In this document: positions 24,813 through 34,665 of the stretch, in pieces
How the letters are laid out: each line of letters begins with the position of its first letter
Numbering within the stretch: position 1 is the first letter of the stretch
Assembly (NCBI RefSeq): GCF_012184425.1
Contig: NZ_VTOW01000002.1
Span: 1,098,391-1,162,390, forward strand
DNA: 64,000 bases
Origin: Candidatus Manganitrophus noduliformans
GTDB taxonomy: Bacteria > Nitrospirota > Nitrospiria > SBBL01 > Manganitrophaceae
Direction of reading: 5' to 3'
Position numbers and translations under genes: made by a program
Notes under the pieces: generated by a model
Databases searched by the model: none
What the model was told of the DNA's origin: nothing
What the model saw: only the letters and a program-made list of their open reading frames with translations

Positions 24813-26504
24813 TTACTTCTTTGGGATTTTGATCTTTTTCTTTTGTGCGGTCTGTCTGGCCAGATCATAACCGGCATCGACATGCCGGGCAACGCCAATT
24901 CCCGGGTCCACGGTGAGGACCCGCTCTAATCTCTGCGCCCGCCGCTTCGTCCCATCGGCGACAATCACCATGCCGGCATGGAGGGAATTCCCCATCCCGA
25001 CGCCGCCGCCATGATGGAACGAGACCCACGACGCGCCGGAGATCGCATTCAAAGCGAAATTAAGAAGCGGCCAGTCGCCGACGGCGTCGGAGCCGTCGTC
25101 CATCCCCTCCGTCTCACGATAAGGCGAGGCAACCGACCCGCAGTCGAGGTGGTCCCGCCCGATCACGATCGGACCTTTGACCTCTCCCTTTCGGACCAGA
25201 TCGTTGATGACAAGACCGAACTTCGCCCGGTCCCCATAGCCGAGCCAGCAGATCCGCGCGGGCAAGCCGGTGAATGGAATTTTCCTTTGCGCCAGATCGA
25301 CCCATCGTTTGAGCGCCCGGTCTTTCGGAAAGGCCCCCTTCAACGCTCGGTCGATCCGATGGATGTCTTTCGGATCACCGGAAAGGGCGGCCCATCGGAA
25401 CGGCCCTTTCCCTTCGCAGAAGAGGGGACGGATGTAGGCTGGAACAAATCCCGGATACTTAAACGAGCCGTCGGGATTCTGAACCGGCACACCGGCATCG
25501 GCCGCTTGCGCACGGAGATTGTTGCCGTAATCGACGGCAACCGCCCCGGCCGACTGCATCGCCAAGATCGCCCCCGCATGGCGAGCGATCGTGTCGAGCG
25601 ACTTTTGACGATACGCCTTCGGATCGCGCTCCCGAAGCCGGTCGAGCTCGGCGACATCGCCGATCGGGACATACGAGAGAAGATCGTGCGCGGGCGTCTG
25701 ATCAGTCACGATATCGGGAATCCGTCCCCGCCGGACCAGCTCGGGATAAACTTCCCCGGCATTTCCAACGAGTCCGATCGAGAGCGGCTGACCGATGCGA
25801 CATGCGGTACCGATCCATTCGAGCGCCTCATCGAGCCGATCGGTCATCCGATCGCAATACCCCTCCTTCACCTTCCGCTCGATCCGCTCCGGCCGGACTT
25901 CGACATCGAGGATGACCGCCTCGTTCATCGTCGCCGCCACCGGCTGCGCCCCGCTCATCCCCCCCATCCCGGCGGTCAAGATCCATTTTCCGCAGAGCGA
26001 CTCGGTCTTAAAAGCCTGTTTGGCGATGGCGGCGAAGGTCTCATAGGTTCCTTGCAGAATCCCCTGCGTGCCGATGTAGATCCAGCTCCCCGCCGTCATC
26101 TGCCCATACATCATGAGGCCCATCCGATCGAGTCGATCGAACTCCTCAGGCGTCGCCCAGGCCGGAACGAGGTTGCTGTTGGCGAGAATCACACGCGGCG
26201 CCTCCTGATCGGTCTTGGCGATGTAGACCGGCTTGCCCGATTGGATGCAGAGGGTCTCGTCCGGCGCCAGCGACTTCAGCGCGGCGACGATTCGATGGTA
26301 TTCCTTCCAGTTCCGCGCCGCCCGGCCGGTGCCGCCGTAAACGATGAGGTTTTTCCAATCGACCGCCACCCGATCGTCGAGGTTGTTCATCAACATCCGG
26401 AGCGCCGCTTCGGCATCCCAGGTCTTGCAGCTCCGCCGGGTTCCGGTTGGGGCATGAATCGGATCTTGCGGTCGGAGTTCTTCGGACATCGGCCGATTCA
26501 TCAT
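24813..26504 (-). CDS. hutU: Urocanate hydratase
   Basis: About 563 residues, as expected for urocanase. [11 protein letters not shown] near residue 55 and [18 protein letters not shown] near 180 are NAD-binding blocks. [15 protein letters not shown] lies near 265, and the family sequence [25 protein letters not shown] near 450 includes the conserved Cys. It hydrates urocanate to imidazolonepropionate. I choose ATG 26504, whose ATGA overlaps the hutG stop. The open frame continues upstream to 26780, but only as a shadow of hutG. Confidence 0.95.
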   Translation of the reverse strand: MMNRPMSEELRPQDPIHAPTGTRRSCKTWDAEAALRMLMNNLDDRVAVDWKNLIVYGGTGRAARNWKEYHRIVAALKSLAPDETLCIQSGKPVYIAKTDQEAPRVILANSNLVPAWATPEEFDRLDRMGLMMYGQMTAGSWIYIGTQGILQGTYETFAAIAKQAFKTESLCGKWILTAGMGGMSGAQPVAATMNEAVILDVEVRPERIERKVKEGYCDRMTDRLDEALEWIGTACRIGQPLSIGLVGNAGEVYPELVRRGRIPDIVTDQTPAHDLLSYVPIGDVAELDRLRERDPKAYRQKSLDTIARHAGAILAMQSAGAVAVDYGNNLRAQAADAGVPVQNPDGSFKYPGFVPAYIRPLFCEGKGPFRWAALSGDPKDIHRIDRALKGAFPKDRALKRWVDLAQRKIPFTGLPARICWLGYGDRAKFGLVINDLVRKGEVKGPIVIGRDHLDCGSVASPYRETEGMDDGSDAVGDWPLLNFALNAISGASWVSFHHGGGVGMGNSLHAGMVIVADGTKRRAQRLERVLTVDPGIGVARHVDAGYDLARQTAQKKKIKIPKK

Positions 26505-27511
26505 TCTCTTCCTTTGAATCCGATGACCTTCTTCCCTTTTTCCTCCCGCTTCGCCAGCCCGGCCAGAAAATGGAGGATTAGGGCGGCCGCCAGACGGGCG
26601 GTTCGACCCTCCTGATCGAAGATCGGGTTTAATTCCATGATGTCGAAGTAGGCCGTTTTCGGATGAAGACCGGCGAGGGCGGCCGCCAGCGAGACCTCCT
26701 CGGGGGTAAACCCGTCCGGGGAGGGGGCCGAGACGCCGGGGGCAAAGGCCTGCGCGACCGAATCGATGTCGATCGAACAAAAGACCTTTTCGGCGCCATG
26801 GCCGGCGGTCTGAAACGCCTTCTCGATCACCGCACCGATCCCCTTCCGGCGGGTCTCGGAAAGAGAAAAAATCCGCGCCCTCTTGCCGATCAGGTAATCG
26901 AAGTGCTCCTTGGCGTTGGCCAACCCGTTCCCGCCGATTTCGATGAAGTGATCGCCGGGGACGTTTCCGAGTTTTTCAAGAATATTTCGAAAAGGGGTGC
27001 CGCTGGTCGGGATGCCGCTGACCGCCTCCCGGACGTCGAAGTGCGCATCGAGGGTCCATCCGCCGACGGTTCCCTCGGTCCGCTGGGAGAGCGCCCGGAC
27101 GCCGCCGAAGGTTAAATCGTGGCCGCCGCCGAGGACGATCGGGATGGCGCCGAGGTCGATGATCGCCTCCACCGCGGCGGTGAGGCGGAGGTGGGTCTGC
27201 TCGACCGATTTCTCGTCCGGAACAAGATCGCCGAAATCGGCCAAAGGAAGCGCTGAAAGGTCGGCGTCCTGTTCGAAGTTGTAGGCGGTGCCATACCGTT
27301 TTAATTGAAGCCGGATCGCCGAAGGCCCCTCGGCGGCGCCGGCGCGACCCCCTCCCTGAACGACGCCGGCGTCCGACGGCGCTCCGAGAAGGCCGGCCGC
27401 AACCGGTTGCCCCTCGTATGGCGGGAGAAGATGCCGGATCCGTATATCGGCGCCACCGACGGGCTTTTCATAGATCTGAATTTTAGCGGGCTGGACGTGC
27501 GGAATCTTCAT
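26501..27511 (-). CDS. hutG: Formimidoylglutamase (arginase family)
   Basis: A 336-residue ureohydrolase. Manganese-site motifs are visible in order: GGGHDLTFG near 127, TLDAHFDVR near 152 and [15 protein letters not shown] near 240. In the last, the usual DxDxxDP is altered after the second Asp, as seen in HutG-like branches. It splits N-formimidoylglutamate into glutamate and formamide, completing histidine breakdown. It is first in the operon, overlapping hutU by 4 bp. Arginase or agmatinase would be the alternative, but the hut neighbours make HutG far more likely. No hutH is nearby. Confidence 0.87.
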   Translation of the reverse strand: MKIPHVQPAKIQIYEKPVGGADIRIRHLLPPYEGQPVAAGLLGAPSDAGVVQGGGRAGAAEGPSAIRLQLKRYGTAYNFEQDADLSALPLADFGDLVPDEKSVEQTHLRLTAAVEAIIDLGAIPIVLGGGHDLTFGGVRALSQRTEGTVGGWTLDAHFDVREAVSGIPTSGTPFRNILEKLGNVPGDHFIEIGGNGLANAKEHFDYLIGKRARIFSLSETRRKGIGAVIEKAFQTAGHGAEKVFCSIDIDSVAQAFAPGVSAPSPDGFTPEEVSLAAALAGLHPKTAYFDIMELNPIFDQEGRTARLAAALILHFLAGLAKREEKGKKVIGFKGRE

Positions 27512-27519
27512 CGTCCATC

Positions 27520-27548
27520 ATTATTGCAAATCGACGTTCGGATGGCAA
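27520..27548 (-). promoter_or_regulatory. Putative promoter of the hut operon
   Basis: On the minus strand TTGCCA (27548-27543), a 17-bp spacer, then AATAAT (27525-27520). The predicted start lies only a few bases before the hutG ATG at 27511, so the message may be nearly leaderless; hutG has no clear Shine-Dalgarno. Confidence 0.4.
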
Positions 27549-27615
27549 GAAGGGAGGTAAGCAAGGACCCGGACGACCGGAGGGATCGAAAAGACCTTTT
27601 CTTCAGGCAATCAGA

Positions 27616-28311
27616 TTAGAGGCGGGTGATATCGGATGAAGATTCCTCCTCAGGCTCCGCGCGCTCTTCCGCGTTTAAGCCGAGGAATTCTTCGTAACGC
27701 TTGATGACCTTTTCAGCATACTTCACAGGGATCTCCTCTCCCGAATGGAGCCAGCGCGCCACGGCCGTAGGGCCGTAATTGTAGGCCGTCAACGCGACGG
27801 GAAGATCGCCGAATCTCAGGTAGAGCTCCCAGAGGTAATGAATCCCCAATTTGATATTGATGAACGGGTCCAAAAGGGGATCTTTCTCGTGCCAAACGAT
27901 GTTGTTTGTTTCGGCCAATGCTTTTCCGGTCGTCGGAATAATCTGCATCAAACCGACCGCCCCCTTCGGCGACATCGACCAATTATAAAAGGAACTCTCC
28001 GTGGAGATGACGGCCATCACCAATTCCGGATCGAAGCCGTACCGATGGCTCTCCTCATTGATGAAGGTCGCCAGCTCCCGCTTTTTATCCGGCCGCAGTC
28101 CCGTCTTGAAATTCGACAAGATCTGCAGGACCTTTTTCTCCCGCGCCTTGAGGTCCGTTTCCTGAGGAGCCGGCGACAATTCAACGGAAGAGGAATGAAT
28201 CGGCAAAGAGGCGGTCTGGGAAAACTCGGTCGATAAGGGATGGAGAAGAAAAAATCCCAACGAGAGGGTAAAAAAGCAAGGTCTCATATATTTTTTCGTT
28301 TTTTGTATCAT
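27616..28311 (-). CDS. Lytic transglycosylase, SLT domain
   Basis: A 231-residue exported murein-cleaving enzyme. The N-terminal signal or anchor segment covers about residues 10-30. The catalytic domain, from about 95, shows ELVMAVISTESSFYNWSMSPKGAVGLMQIIP, where the Glu of TESSF is the general acid and GLMQ is the family signature. YNYGPTAVARWL near 180 completes the site. It cleaves peptidoglycan glycan strands in the periplasm, forming 1,6-anhydro ends. It stands alone between hutG and mutS2. Confidence 0.88.
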   Translation of the reverse strand: MIQKTKKYMRPCFFTLSLGFFLLHPLSTEFSQTASLPIHSSSVELSPAPQETDLKAREKKVLQILSNFKTGLRPDKKRELATFINEESHRYGFDPELVMAVISTESSFYNWSMSPKGAVGLMQIIPTTGKALAETNNIVWHEKDPLLDPFINIKLGIHYLWELYLRFGDLPVALTAYNYGPTAVARWLHSGEEIPVKYAEKVIKRYEEFLGLNAEERAEPEEESSSDITRL

Positions 28312-28464
28312 GCGGCGCTACTTTACTAAAATTATCCCGCCGAGTCAACTCCCTCTTTCGAGGGGATTGGCAACCCCTAATAGGGATAATCTAGAAAGGG
28401 ATAAAAAATCTCCCTGTAAAAAAAGAAGAGCGGGAGAATCCTCTTTGATTTCAGCAGGAAGCGA
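28312..28464. other. Intergenic stretch with repeated hairpin
   Basis: Between the upstream end of the transglycosylase gene and the 3' end of mutS2. CCCTCTTTCGAGGGGATTG at 28351-28369 is a short hairpin that recurs word for word at 43873-43891 after the lipoprotein gene, so it is a dispersed repeat. Neither copy is followed by a T-tract. Nothing else is recognised. Confidence 0.45.
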
Positions 28465-30819
28465 TCATTCTTCCTTCAGGGTAATGATCGTGACGGCATC
28501 TCCCCCCTCCAGAAGGTCCCCGGGGCGAAATCGCGCGACGTAGGGGGAGGTTGGTAAATATTCCCGAACGGCCTTCTTTAGCTTTCCGCTCCCATGGCCA
28601 TGGACGAGGCGGATCTCCCGTTCGTTCCCCAGGATCGCCCGATCCAAAAAACGCTCCAGAATCTCCAGCGCCTCCTCCACCCGCTTCCCGACGAGATTGA
28701 CGGTGGATTCGGCCGGTCCGGCCGATCTGAAGACCGGGGCCGGGGGTCCCTCTTCTCTCTCTTCCTCGATGACCCCTTCGATGGCCTCGGGCGAAACGAA
28801 GAGGATCTGGCTTCCAATCTGAACCCGGACCTTCTTTGATCCCTCGGGGGGATCGAGCAGAACCCCCTGCTTGCCGAGCGGAAGGACCTCGACCCGCCGG
28901 CCGACCTGCAACGGTCCCGGCGCAGACGAGGGCTCCTTTCGGGCCGCCGTGTCGCCGGCCTTCTGCCCGATCTCCTCCAGGACGGCCCGCCCTTTCTTGA
29001 TCAGGGCCGGATCGCGCTTTTCTTTCAGGGATGCCATCAAGGTCGCGATTTCGGATCGCGCCTCCGCCACCGCTTCCGCCACTTTTTGACGGATCTTTTT
29101 CTGAATCTCCCGCTCGCTCATCGCCCAGCGGGCGGCCCCTTCTTTTTGCGCGGCGGCCGCGGCTTCCGCCTCCGCTCGGAGGGCTTCCAATCGCCGACGC
29201 TCCTCTTCCGCGTTTCGCCGCTCCCGTTCCAACTCGGAGATGATCCGCTCCAGGGTCGTCTCATTCGGACGAAGGTGTTCTTTGGCCCGCTCCAGGATCG
29301 AAGCGGGGAGGCCCAACCGGGCCGCCATTTCCAGGGCGGCGCTCCGCCCCGGGGTTCCCAACACCAAGCGATAGGTCGGAGCGAGCCGTTCCAGATCGAA
29401 AGCCAGACTCCCATTTAGAAATCGAGGATCGGCCTGGGCCAGACCTTTAAGGGAGGGATAATGCGTCGTCGTCACGATCCGCATTCCCCGATCGGCCAAC
29501 TCCGTTAATATCGCCGCGGCCAGGGCGGCCCCTTCGGCGGGATCGGTCGAAGTGACCAACTCATCGAGCAGAATCAGCGATCCGCCGGGGGCCGTTTCCA
29601 GGATGGCTAAAATTTTAAGGAGGTGGGCCGAGAAGCTCGAAAGGTCGCGCGAGAGATCTTGATCATCGCCGATGTCGGCAATGACCGCCGGGAAGAGGGG
29701 AATCTCCGAACCCTCCCGGCATGGAATCGGGAGGCCGGCTCGAACCATCAGCGCCAAAAGACCGACGGTCTTCAAGAGGACCGTCTTCCCGCCGGTATTC
29801 GGACCGGAGAGGATCAAGGCGCGGCGCCCCTCTTCCAAAAGGATGTCGTTGGGAACGATGCTTCCCTTCCGGAGCAGGAGGAGCGGGTGCCGGGCCTCGA
29901 AGAGACGAATCGCACCCCCGGCATTCACCTTCGGGCAGATCCCGCCGATTCGCTCGGCCAGATTCGCCGACGCGCGGAGCAGATCGATCTCGGCAAGGAT
30001 CTCCAAGTTGCGCGTAAGCCGCCCCGCTTCTCTCCCGACCTCCTCGCTGAGCGATCGCAAGATCCGCTCCACTTCACGGGAGACCGCCAACTGGGCGACC
30101 CTCAGGCGGTTGTTTGACCCGACCAGCTCCCTCGGTTCGACGAACGCAGTCGCCCCGCTCGCCGAGAGATCATGAACCACCCCTCCCTCTTTGTTCTGAT
30201 CGGCGATCTTGAAGGGGAGGACATACCGTCCCTCCCGCTCGGTATAATACGGCTCCTGCAAAAGTTTTTCATAGCGGGCCGATCGGAGGATCTTTTCGAG
30301 CTGATCGGTGATCGCCTCCCGCGCCCGGGCCGCCTCGGCGGTCAGGGCGCGGAGGGCCGGCGTCGCTCCCTCCTGAATCCGTCCCTCCGGGTCGACGGCT
30401 GCCGCGATCTTTTGTCTTAAACCGGCCGGCGGCTCCAATTGCACTGCGATCTGAAAAAGGCGGGAAGCCTCCTCTTTTTTTCGGATCAAGAAAGAGCGGA
30501 CCGACTCGACCTGTTCGAGCAGATCATGGATCCCCCGCAACTCGATTCCCTCCAGAACCGCTCCTTTGTTCGCGCGGGCCAAGAATGGGCGGGGATCGGT
30601 AAAAGAGGAGAGAGGGATATGGCTCCCCTCCTTTAAAAGGAGAACCCCCTCCCAAACAACCGCAAGCCGCTCCCGAACCGTTCCCGGTTCCTCCAGGAAA
30701 GGGAGGGCGCGGCAGCGCTCCGCCGTGATCGGCAACGCGGCCTGCCGGGCGAGAAACTCAACGATCTCGGGCCAGCCGAGTGAGGTGAATGACTGTTCGT
30801 AGAGAGGGTTCGATTGCAT
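28465..30819 (-). CDS. mutS2: MutS2 (Smr-domain ATPase)
   Basis: A 784-residue MutS2, the usual length. The ATPase has Walker A SGPNTGGKTVLLKT near 335-350 and Walker B LILLDELVTSTDPAEGAAL near 415. A coiled coil rich in Glu/Arg/Ala (about 510-600) follows, then the Smr domain at the C-terminus, with LVHGHGSGKLKKAVREYL (the HGxGxG core). MutS2 was long linked to recombination. In Bacillus subtilis it acts on collided ribosomes. Here it is divergently paired with rqcH, which fits the ribosome role. The Smr motif that would cut nucleic acid is present in the HGHG form. Confidence 0.93.
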   Translation of the reverse strand: MQSNPLYEQSFTSLGWPEIVEFLARQAALPITAERCRALPFLEEPGTVRERLAVVWEGVLLLKEGSHIPLSSFTDPRPFLARANKGAVLEGIELRGIHDLLEQVESVRSFLIRKKEEASRLFQIAVQLEPPAGLRQKIAAAVDPEGRIQEGATPALRALTAEAARAREAITDQLEKILRSARYEKLLQEPYYTEREGRYVLPFKIADQNKEGGVVHDLSASGATAFVEPRELVGSNNRLRVAQLAVSREVERILRSLSEEVGREAGRLTRNLEILAEIDLLRASANLAERIGGICPKVNAGGAIRLFEARHPLLLLRKGSIVPNDILLEEGRRALILSGPNTGGKTVLLKTVGLLALMVRAGLPIPCREGSEIPLFPAVIADIGDDQDLSRDLSSFSAHLLKILAILETAPGGSLILLDELVTSTDPAEGAALAAAILTELADRGMRIVTTTHYPSLKGLAQADPRFLNGSLAFDLERLAPTYRLVLGTPGRSAALEMAARLGLPASILERAKEHLRPNETTLERIISELERERRNAEEERRRLEALRAEAEAAAAAQKEGAARWAMSEREIQKKIRQKVAEAVAEARSEIATLMASLKEKRDPALIKKGRAVLEEIGQKAGDTAARKEPSSAPGPLQVGRRVEVLPLGKQGVLLDPPEGSKKVRVQIGSQILFVSPEAIEGVIEEEREEGPPAPVFRSAGPAESTVNLVGKRVEEALEILERFLDRAILGNEREIRLVHGHGSGKLKKAVREYLPTSPYVARFRPGDLLEGGDAVTIITLKEE

Positions 30820-30875
30820 GTCGATCTTGTTCCTTCTTCTAATGATCCACTTCGGCGATGCGCAAGCCTGACAAG

Positions 30876-30904
30876 TTGCTTAAATAAAAACGTCCCGGTA
30901 CAAT
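30876..30904 (+). promoter_or_regulatory. Sigma-70-type promoter of rqcH
   Basis: TTGCTT (30876-30881), a 17-bp spacer, then TACAAT (30899-30904), in the 138-bp gap between divergent mutS2 and rqcH. Transcription would start near 30911, leaving a leader of about 47 bases. Confidence 0.55.
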
Positions 30905-30957
30905 CAGGACTTCGCAACGACGTAAATTAACACAACGCTTGGAAAAGGGTCAAACGA

Positions 30958-32454
30958 ATGTCGCTCAGCGCCGGACAGATCGGGGAGGTCCTTGCAGAGA
31001 TCGGGGACACGCTGCGGGGGGGGGTGATTCAGAAAATCGATCAGCCCCAACCCTGGAGCCTGGTCTTCGAGATTCATCAGCGGCGGGAGAGATATCACCT
31101 CTACTTTTCCGGACAGCGGCGCTTCTCCCGAATCCACCTGACCAACGAAAAACACCCCAACCCCTCCTCCCCTCCCCGGTTCTGCCAACTCCTGCGGGCG
31201 CATCTTCGATGGAAACGGATCGTCTCTCTTGAACAGATCGGAGGAGACCGGATCGTCCGAATGACCTGCGCCTGGCCTTCGACCCGAACGGAGATAAAGA
31301 CGGAATCGTCACGAGAAGTCGGAGCCGATGCCCTACCACCTTCATCAACGAAAGAAGAAGAGAGGCGAACCCTCTCTCTGGTCGCGGAGCTGATGGGAAC
31401 GGCGTCGAATTTCTTTTTAATCGACCATCAAGGGATTGTTTTGGGCTCGCTCTTCCCCCCTCCCGCCGGGCGCGCCTTACAGGTCGGTCTCCCCTATCTC
31501 CCTCCTGCGCTGCATCCGACCGGTCTCTTTAAAGAAACGGAGATTCCCCTTGTCGAACCGGGTCCCCACCGATTCAACCGGTCGGTGGAGGCCACCTATC
31601 GCCCCCTGCAGGAAAAAACGGCCGAGGAGGAAGAGAAGAGGCGGCTGACGGCCCTGATCGATGAGGGAATTCGCCGCTGCCGGAAAAAGTTACAGCAGAT
31701 CTCCATCGGCCTGGCCGAGGCCGAAAAGGCCGACCGGTTTCGCTACGAAGGAGAGCTCCTGAAGGGTCATCTTCGCCAAGTCCGGACAGGAATGACAGAG
31801 GTGAAGATTCCCGATCCAGCGCATCCGGACCAGGCGGAGATGACTCTTTCGTTGGACCCCGCCCTCTCCCCGTCGGAAAATCTGGAACGGTTCTTCAAGA
31901 GATATAAAAAAGCCCAGGCGGCGCAGGCGGCCCTTCAGACGCAGAGGGAGAAGACGAAAAAAGAATTGGAAGCGCTGGAACGGAATCGAACGGTCCTTCT
32001 GGAAGGGGGGACCGTCGCCATGGCGGGAAAAACGCCCGTCCCGACCCGACGGGAGAAGGGGAAGCGGGCCGGCCCTCCCACCTTTCTCTCGGCAGACGGC
32101 TGGAGCGTGATCGTCGGAAGAAATCATCGGGAAAACGAAGAGATTACTTTCCGGACGGCGCGGGGAAACGATCTCTGGTTTCACGCCCGCGGCGTTCCCG
32201 GGTCCCATCTGATCGTCCGGATGGACCGAGGGAAGGAGATCCCCTACCAGACCCTGCTCGACGCGGCGACCCTGGCGCTTCATTTCAGCGACGGGAGGAA
32301 AGAGGGGAAGGGCGATGTCGTTTATACCTTTCGGAAGTATATCCAGAAACCGAAAGGGGCCAAGCCGGGCGCCGTCCTCGTCTCCCAGGAGAAAAACATC
32401 TACATTGAAATCGAACCGAAGCGGCTGGAACGCCTCTTGGCCAGCACCCTTTGA
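30958..32454 (+). CDS. rqcH: NFACT-family protein RqcH (ribosome quality control)
   Basis: A 498-residue protein with NFACT-N (about 1-200), a coiled-coil/HhH middle (about 215-340) and the NFACT-R domain (about 375-480, SVIVGRNHRENEEITFR and DLWFHARGVPGSHLIVR). The Asp-Arg pair D97-R98 (GGDRIVRM) matches the DR motif needed for alanine-tail addition in Bacillus RqcH. It should bind stalled 50S subunits and tag nascent chains with alanine. It is somewhat shorter than the roughly 570 residues of Bacillus RqcH. Older names are fibronectin-binding protein or FbpA, but nothing suggests a surface location. Confidence 0.9.
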   Translation: MSLSAGQIGEVLAEIGDTLRGGVIQKIDQPQPWSLVFEIHQRRERYHLYFSGQRRFSRIHLTNEKHPNPSSPPRFCQLLRAHLRWKRIVSLEQIGGDRIVRMTCAWPSTRTEIKTESSREVGADALPPSSTKEEERRTLSLVAELMGTASNFFLIDHQGIVLGSLFPPPAGRALQVGLPYLPPALHPTGLFKETEIPLVEPGPHRFNRSVEATYRPLQEKTAEEEEKRRLTALIDEGIRRCRKKLQQISIGLAEAEKADRFRYEGELLKGHLRQVRTGMTEVKIPDPAHPDQAEMTLSLDPALSPSENLERFFKRYKKAQAAQAALQTQREKTKKELEALERNRTVLLEGGTVAMAGKTPVPTRREKGKRAGPPTFLSADGWSVIVGRNHRENEEITFRTARGNDLWFHARGVPGSHLIVRMDRGKEIPYQTLLDAATLALHFSDGRKEGKGDVVYTFRKYIQKPKGAKPGAVLVSQEKNIYIEIEPKRLERLLASTL

Positions 32455-32506
32455 GAAGAATAAAGGATGAATCGGATCAATCCGGAGGGAAGAAGATCAA
32501 CTTTCC

Positions 32507-32890
32507 TCACACTAATGTCTTCAACGCGGGACAGTGCTCTTTGACCTTCAAGAGGATTTCATCCGGATTGATCGGCTTCACGATATAATCTCTCGCCCCC
32601 AATTCCATGCTGCGCGCCTTGGAAGCGCGATCGACTTTCGCCGAGATCACCAGCACCGGAATCTGACTCATCCCTGAATCGCCCCGCATGACCTCCATCA
32701 CCCCAAAACCGTCCAGCTTCGGCATCATGATATCCAAGAGAACAAGCGCCGGCGCCTCTTCCTGAATCTTTTGGAGCGCCTCGACGCCGTCCCTGGCCGC
32801 AAAGGTAGGATACCCCCCCTGATTTAAGATCACCGTTAAGATATGGACCGTATCTTGATTGTCATCGACAATCAGAATCCGCTTTGACAA
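32507..32890 (-). CDS. Stand-alone response regulator receiver protein
   Basis: A single CheY-like receiver domain of about 127 residues with no output domain. The acidic pair is in ILIVDDNQD, the phospho-acceptor Asp in LVLLDIMMPKLDG, the Ser/Thr switch in VLVISAK and the invariant Lys in YIVKPINPDEI. I choose TTG 32890 because GGAGGTGG lies seven bases upstream; longer starts at 32908 or 32977 carry a Gly-rich lead unlike the family. No histidine kinase is adjacent. It probably acts by protein contact in a phosphorelay. Confidence 0.85.
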   Translation of the reverse strand: MSKRILIVDDNQDTVHILTVILNQGGYPTFAARDGVEALQKIQEEAPALVLLDIMMPKLDGFGVMEVMRGDSGMSQIPVLVISAKVDRASKARSMELGARDYIVKPINPDEILLKVKEHCPALKTLV

Positions 32891-33245
32891 AGAACCACCT
32901 CCCCCCATTCCCGCATCAGAGGAGACTTTCCCCTCTCCCAACTGATGCAACGAAGCAAATGTTGTTATTCTAATCAATGGAGAAACCCGATTTCAATAAA
33001 ATACGTAAAAATAGTGAGGCCCCTGTTTTTCACAAGGAAAGAGGGTTTCTCTCTTATAGAAAAACCGCCTCCGGCTGGGGTTAAATCCCGAAAGAGCTTG
33101 AAAAATATTTCTGAAAGATTAAGATAGGGAGTCGCCTCCTCATCAATTCGATTGTTCGCGCCGATTGCTCGCGGCAACCGCCGGTCCGACCAGAAGGGCG
33201 ACCGCTTAACCGGCTTCGTCTTATCCTCAAAGGAGAATCGATCCA
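32891..33245. other. Divergent intergenic region
   Basis: About 355 bases between the receiver gene (minus) and a small plus-strand gene. A minus-strand frame (32974-33477) spans it but has no ribosome binding site, no recognisable domain and overlaps the better-supported small gene. I see no RNA gene or riboswitch. Confidence 0.4.
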
Positions 33246-33509
33246 ATGAACTTGAGATTTGAAAAGCTCCCTGGCCCCATCTACCCCGCTTACCTTCACG
33301 TTGGAGATTATTCCATTGCGCTCGAGCCCGAACTGGTCCAGACCTTGAAAGAGAGTACGCAGCTCGATCAGACGCGATTCTTTGAAAATCTGATTCAAAA
33401 AGTCGGAATGAACCGATACCTGAGAGAAATGATTCAGGAGGCGGTTGCAAAGGCGGAAGATCCCGGATTGTTGGCAAAACAGCTACAAGCGGAGTTGCAG
33501 ACCCTCTGA
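33246..33509 (+). CDS. Conserved-looking small protein, 87 residues
   Basis: No family recognised. The protein is soluble and acidic with a short beta-like start (FEKLPGPIYPAYLHVGDYSIALEP) followed by amphipathic helices to the end. AAGGAG lies about ten bases before the ATG, which, with normal codon use, makes it likely real. It converges on prpC, only 13 bp away. Function unknown. Confidence 0.65.
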   Translation: MNLRFEKLPGPIYPAYLHVGDYSIALEPELVQTLKESTQLDQTRFFENLIQKVGMNRYLREMIQEAVAKAEDPGLLAKQLQAELQTL

Positions 33510-33522
33510 CAATGCGGAGCTT

Positions 33523-34665
33523 TTACGGGCGGGCTTCGATGGGGAGGTAAGGAAGCTCCCTGGGGCCGGTATAAAGGCAGCGGGGGCGGATCAATCGGTT
33601 GTGGTCGTGCTGCTCGATGACGTGGGCCGACCAGCCGGCGATCCGGCTGCAGACAAAAAGCGGGGTATCGAACTCGATCGGAAGGCCGAGAAGGTAGTAG
33701 GCCGAAGCGGAATAGAAATCGAGATTGGGATGAAGCCCCTTCTCCTGCCGCATTCTCTCCTCGATCCGGCTTGAGAGCGCAAACCATTTTCGGTCGTTCT
33801 TCTTTTCCCCCAGCTCCTTTGAATATCTCTTGATGATATCGGATCGGATATCCCCCCCCTTCAGCACCCGGTGGCCAAACCCCATGATCCGCTCCTTCCG
33901 GGCCAAGCGGTCACGGATGTATCGCTCCTCGTTTTCAATCCCGCCGATCTCCAGAAGCATCTTCATCACCGCCTCGTTCGCGCCGCCGTGCAGCGGTCCC
34001 TTGAGCGACCCGATCGCCGAGGTGATCGCGGAGTGCATATCGGAGAGGGAAGAGGCGGTCACCCGCGCCGCGAAAGTCGAGGCGTTGAATTCATGTTCGG
34101 CATAAAGAATCAGCGAGATCTCCATCACCTTCTCCGAGAACGGATCGGGCCGTTTTCCGGTGATCAAATAGAGAAGGCTCGCCGCGTGCGACAGGGACGG
34201 ATCGGAAGAAGGAGGCTCTTCGGGCGCATGCCGGAACGCGGCCAAAAGCGAGGGGATCTGAGCAATCAGCCGGATCGCCTTGCGAAGATTGGCCGGGCGG
34301 TCGTTCGATCCCCGATCGGGATCGTTGAGGCCGAGAAAGGAAACCGCCGTCCGGAGCATGTCCATCGGGCCGGCGGAGGTCGGAACGGTCTTCAGAAAAC
34401 GGCGGACGGTTTCGGGAAGCGGGCGCGACCGGACCAGCTCCCCCGAAAAATCGGAGAGCTCTTTTCGATTGGGCAGTTTTCCCATCAGCAGAAGATAGGC
34501 CACCTCTTCGAACGAGGCCCGCTCGGAAAGATCTTCGATCCGGTAGCCGCGATAGAAGAGTCCCCCGGTCGTCTCTTCCACGTCGCAAATCTCGGACTCT
34601 CCCGCCAGAATCCCTTCGAGCCCATGGTAAACCCGATCGGCGCCCTCTTTGCGAACTTCACTCAT
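33523..34665 (-). CDS. prpC: 2-methylcitrate synthase / citrate synthase
   Basis: A 380-residue citrate-synthase-fold enzyme of the short (type II-like) class. Active-site residues are all present: His in GPLHGGANEAVMKML (about 222), His in IMGFGHRVLKGGDIR (about 260) and Asp in LPIEFDTPLFVCSRIAGW (about 325). In place of a stand-alone citrate synthase, its position behind prpD and prpB in one operon (ATGA overlap with prpB) argues for condensation of propionyl-CoA with oxaloacetate. Such enzymes often also accept acetyl-CoA. Confidence 0.88.
   Translation of the reverse strand: MSEVRKEGADRVYHGLEGILAGESEICDVEETTGGLFYRGYRIEDLSERASFEEVAYLLLMGKLPNRKELSDFSGELVRSRPLPETVRRFLKTVPTSAGPMDMLRTAVSFLGLNDPDRGSNDRPANLRKAIRLIAQIPSLLAAFRHAPEEPPSSDPSLSHAASLLYLITGKRPDPFSEKVMEISLILYAEHEFNASTFAARVTASSLSDMHSAITSAIGSLKGPLHGGANEAVMKMLLEIGGIENEERYIRDRLARKERIMGFGHRVLKGGDIRSDIIKRYSKELGEKKNDRKWFALSSRIEERMRQEKGLHPNLDFYSASAYYLLGLPIEFDTPLFVCSRIAGWSAHVIEQHDHNRLIRPRCLYTGPRELPYLPIEARP

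Noticed and set aside
24978..26615. 545-codon ORF opposite hutU
   Set aside because: Shadow of urocanase; composition dominated by Arg, Asp, Pro and His.
26505..26780. Upstream extension of the urocanase frame
   Set aside because: Lies wholly within hutG; the ATGA overlap at 26501-26504 gives a normal-length enzyme.
32974..33477. 167-codon minus-strand ORF
   Set aside because: Overlaps the 87-residue gene, which has a good Shine-Dalgarno; this frame has none and no family resemblance.
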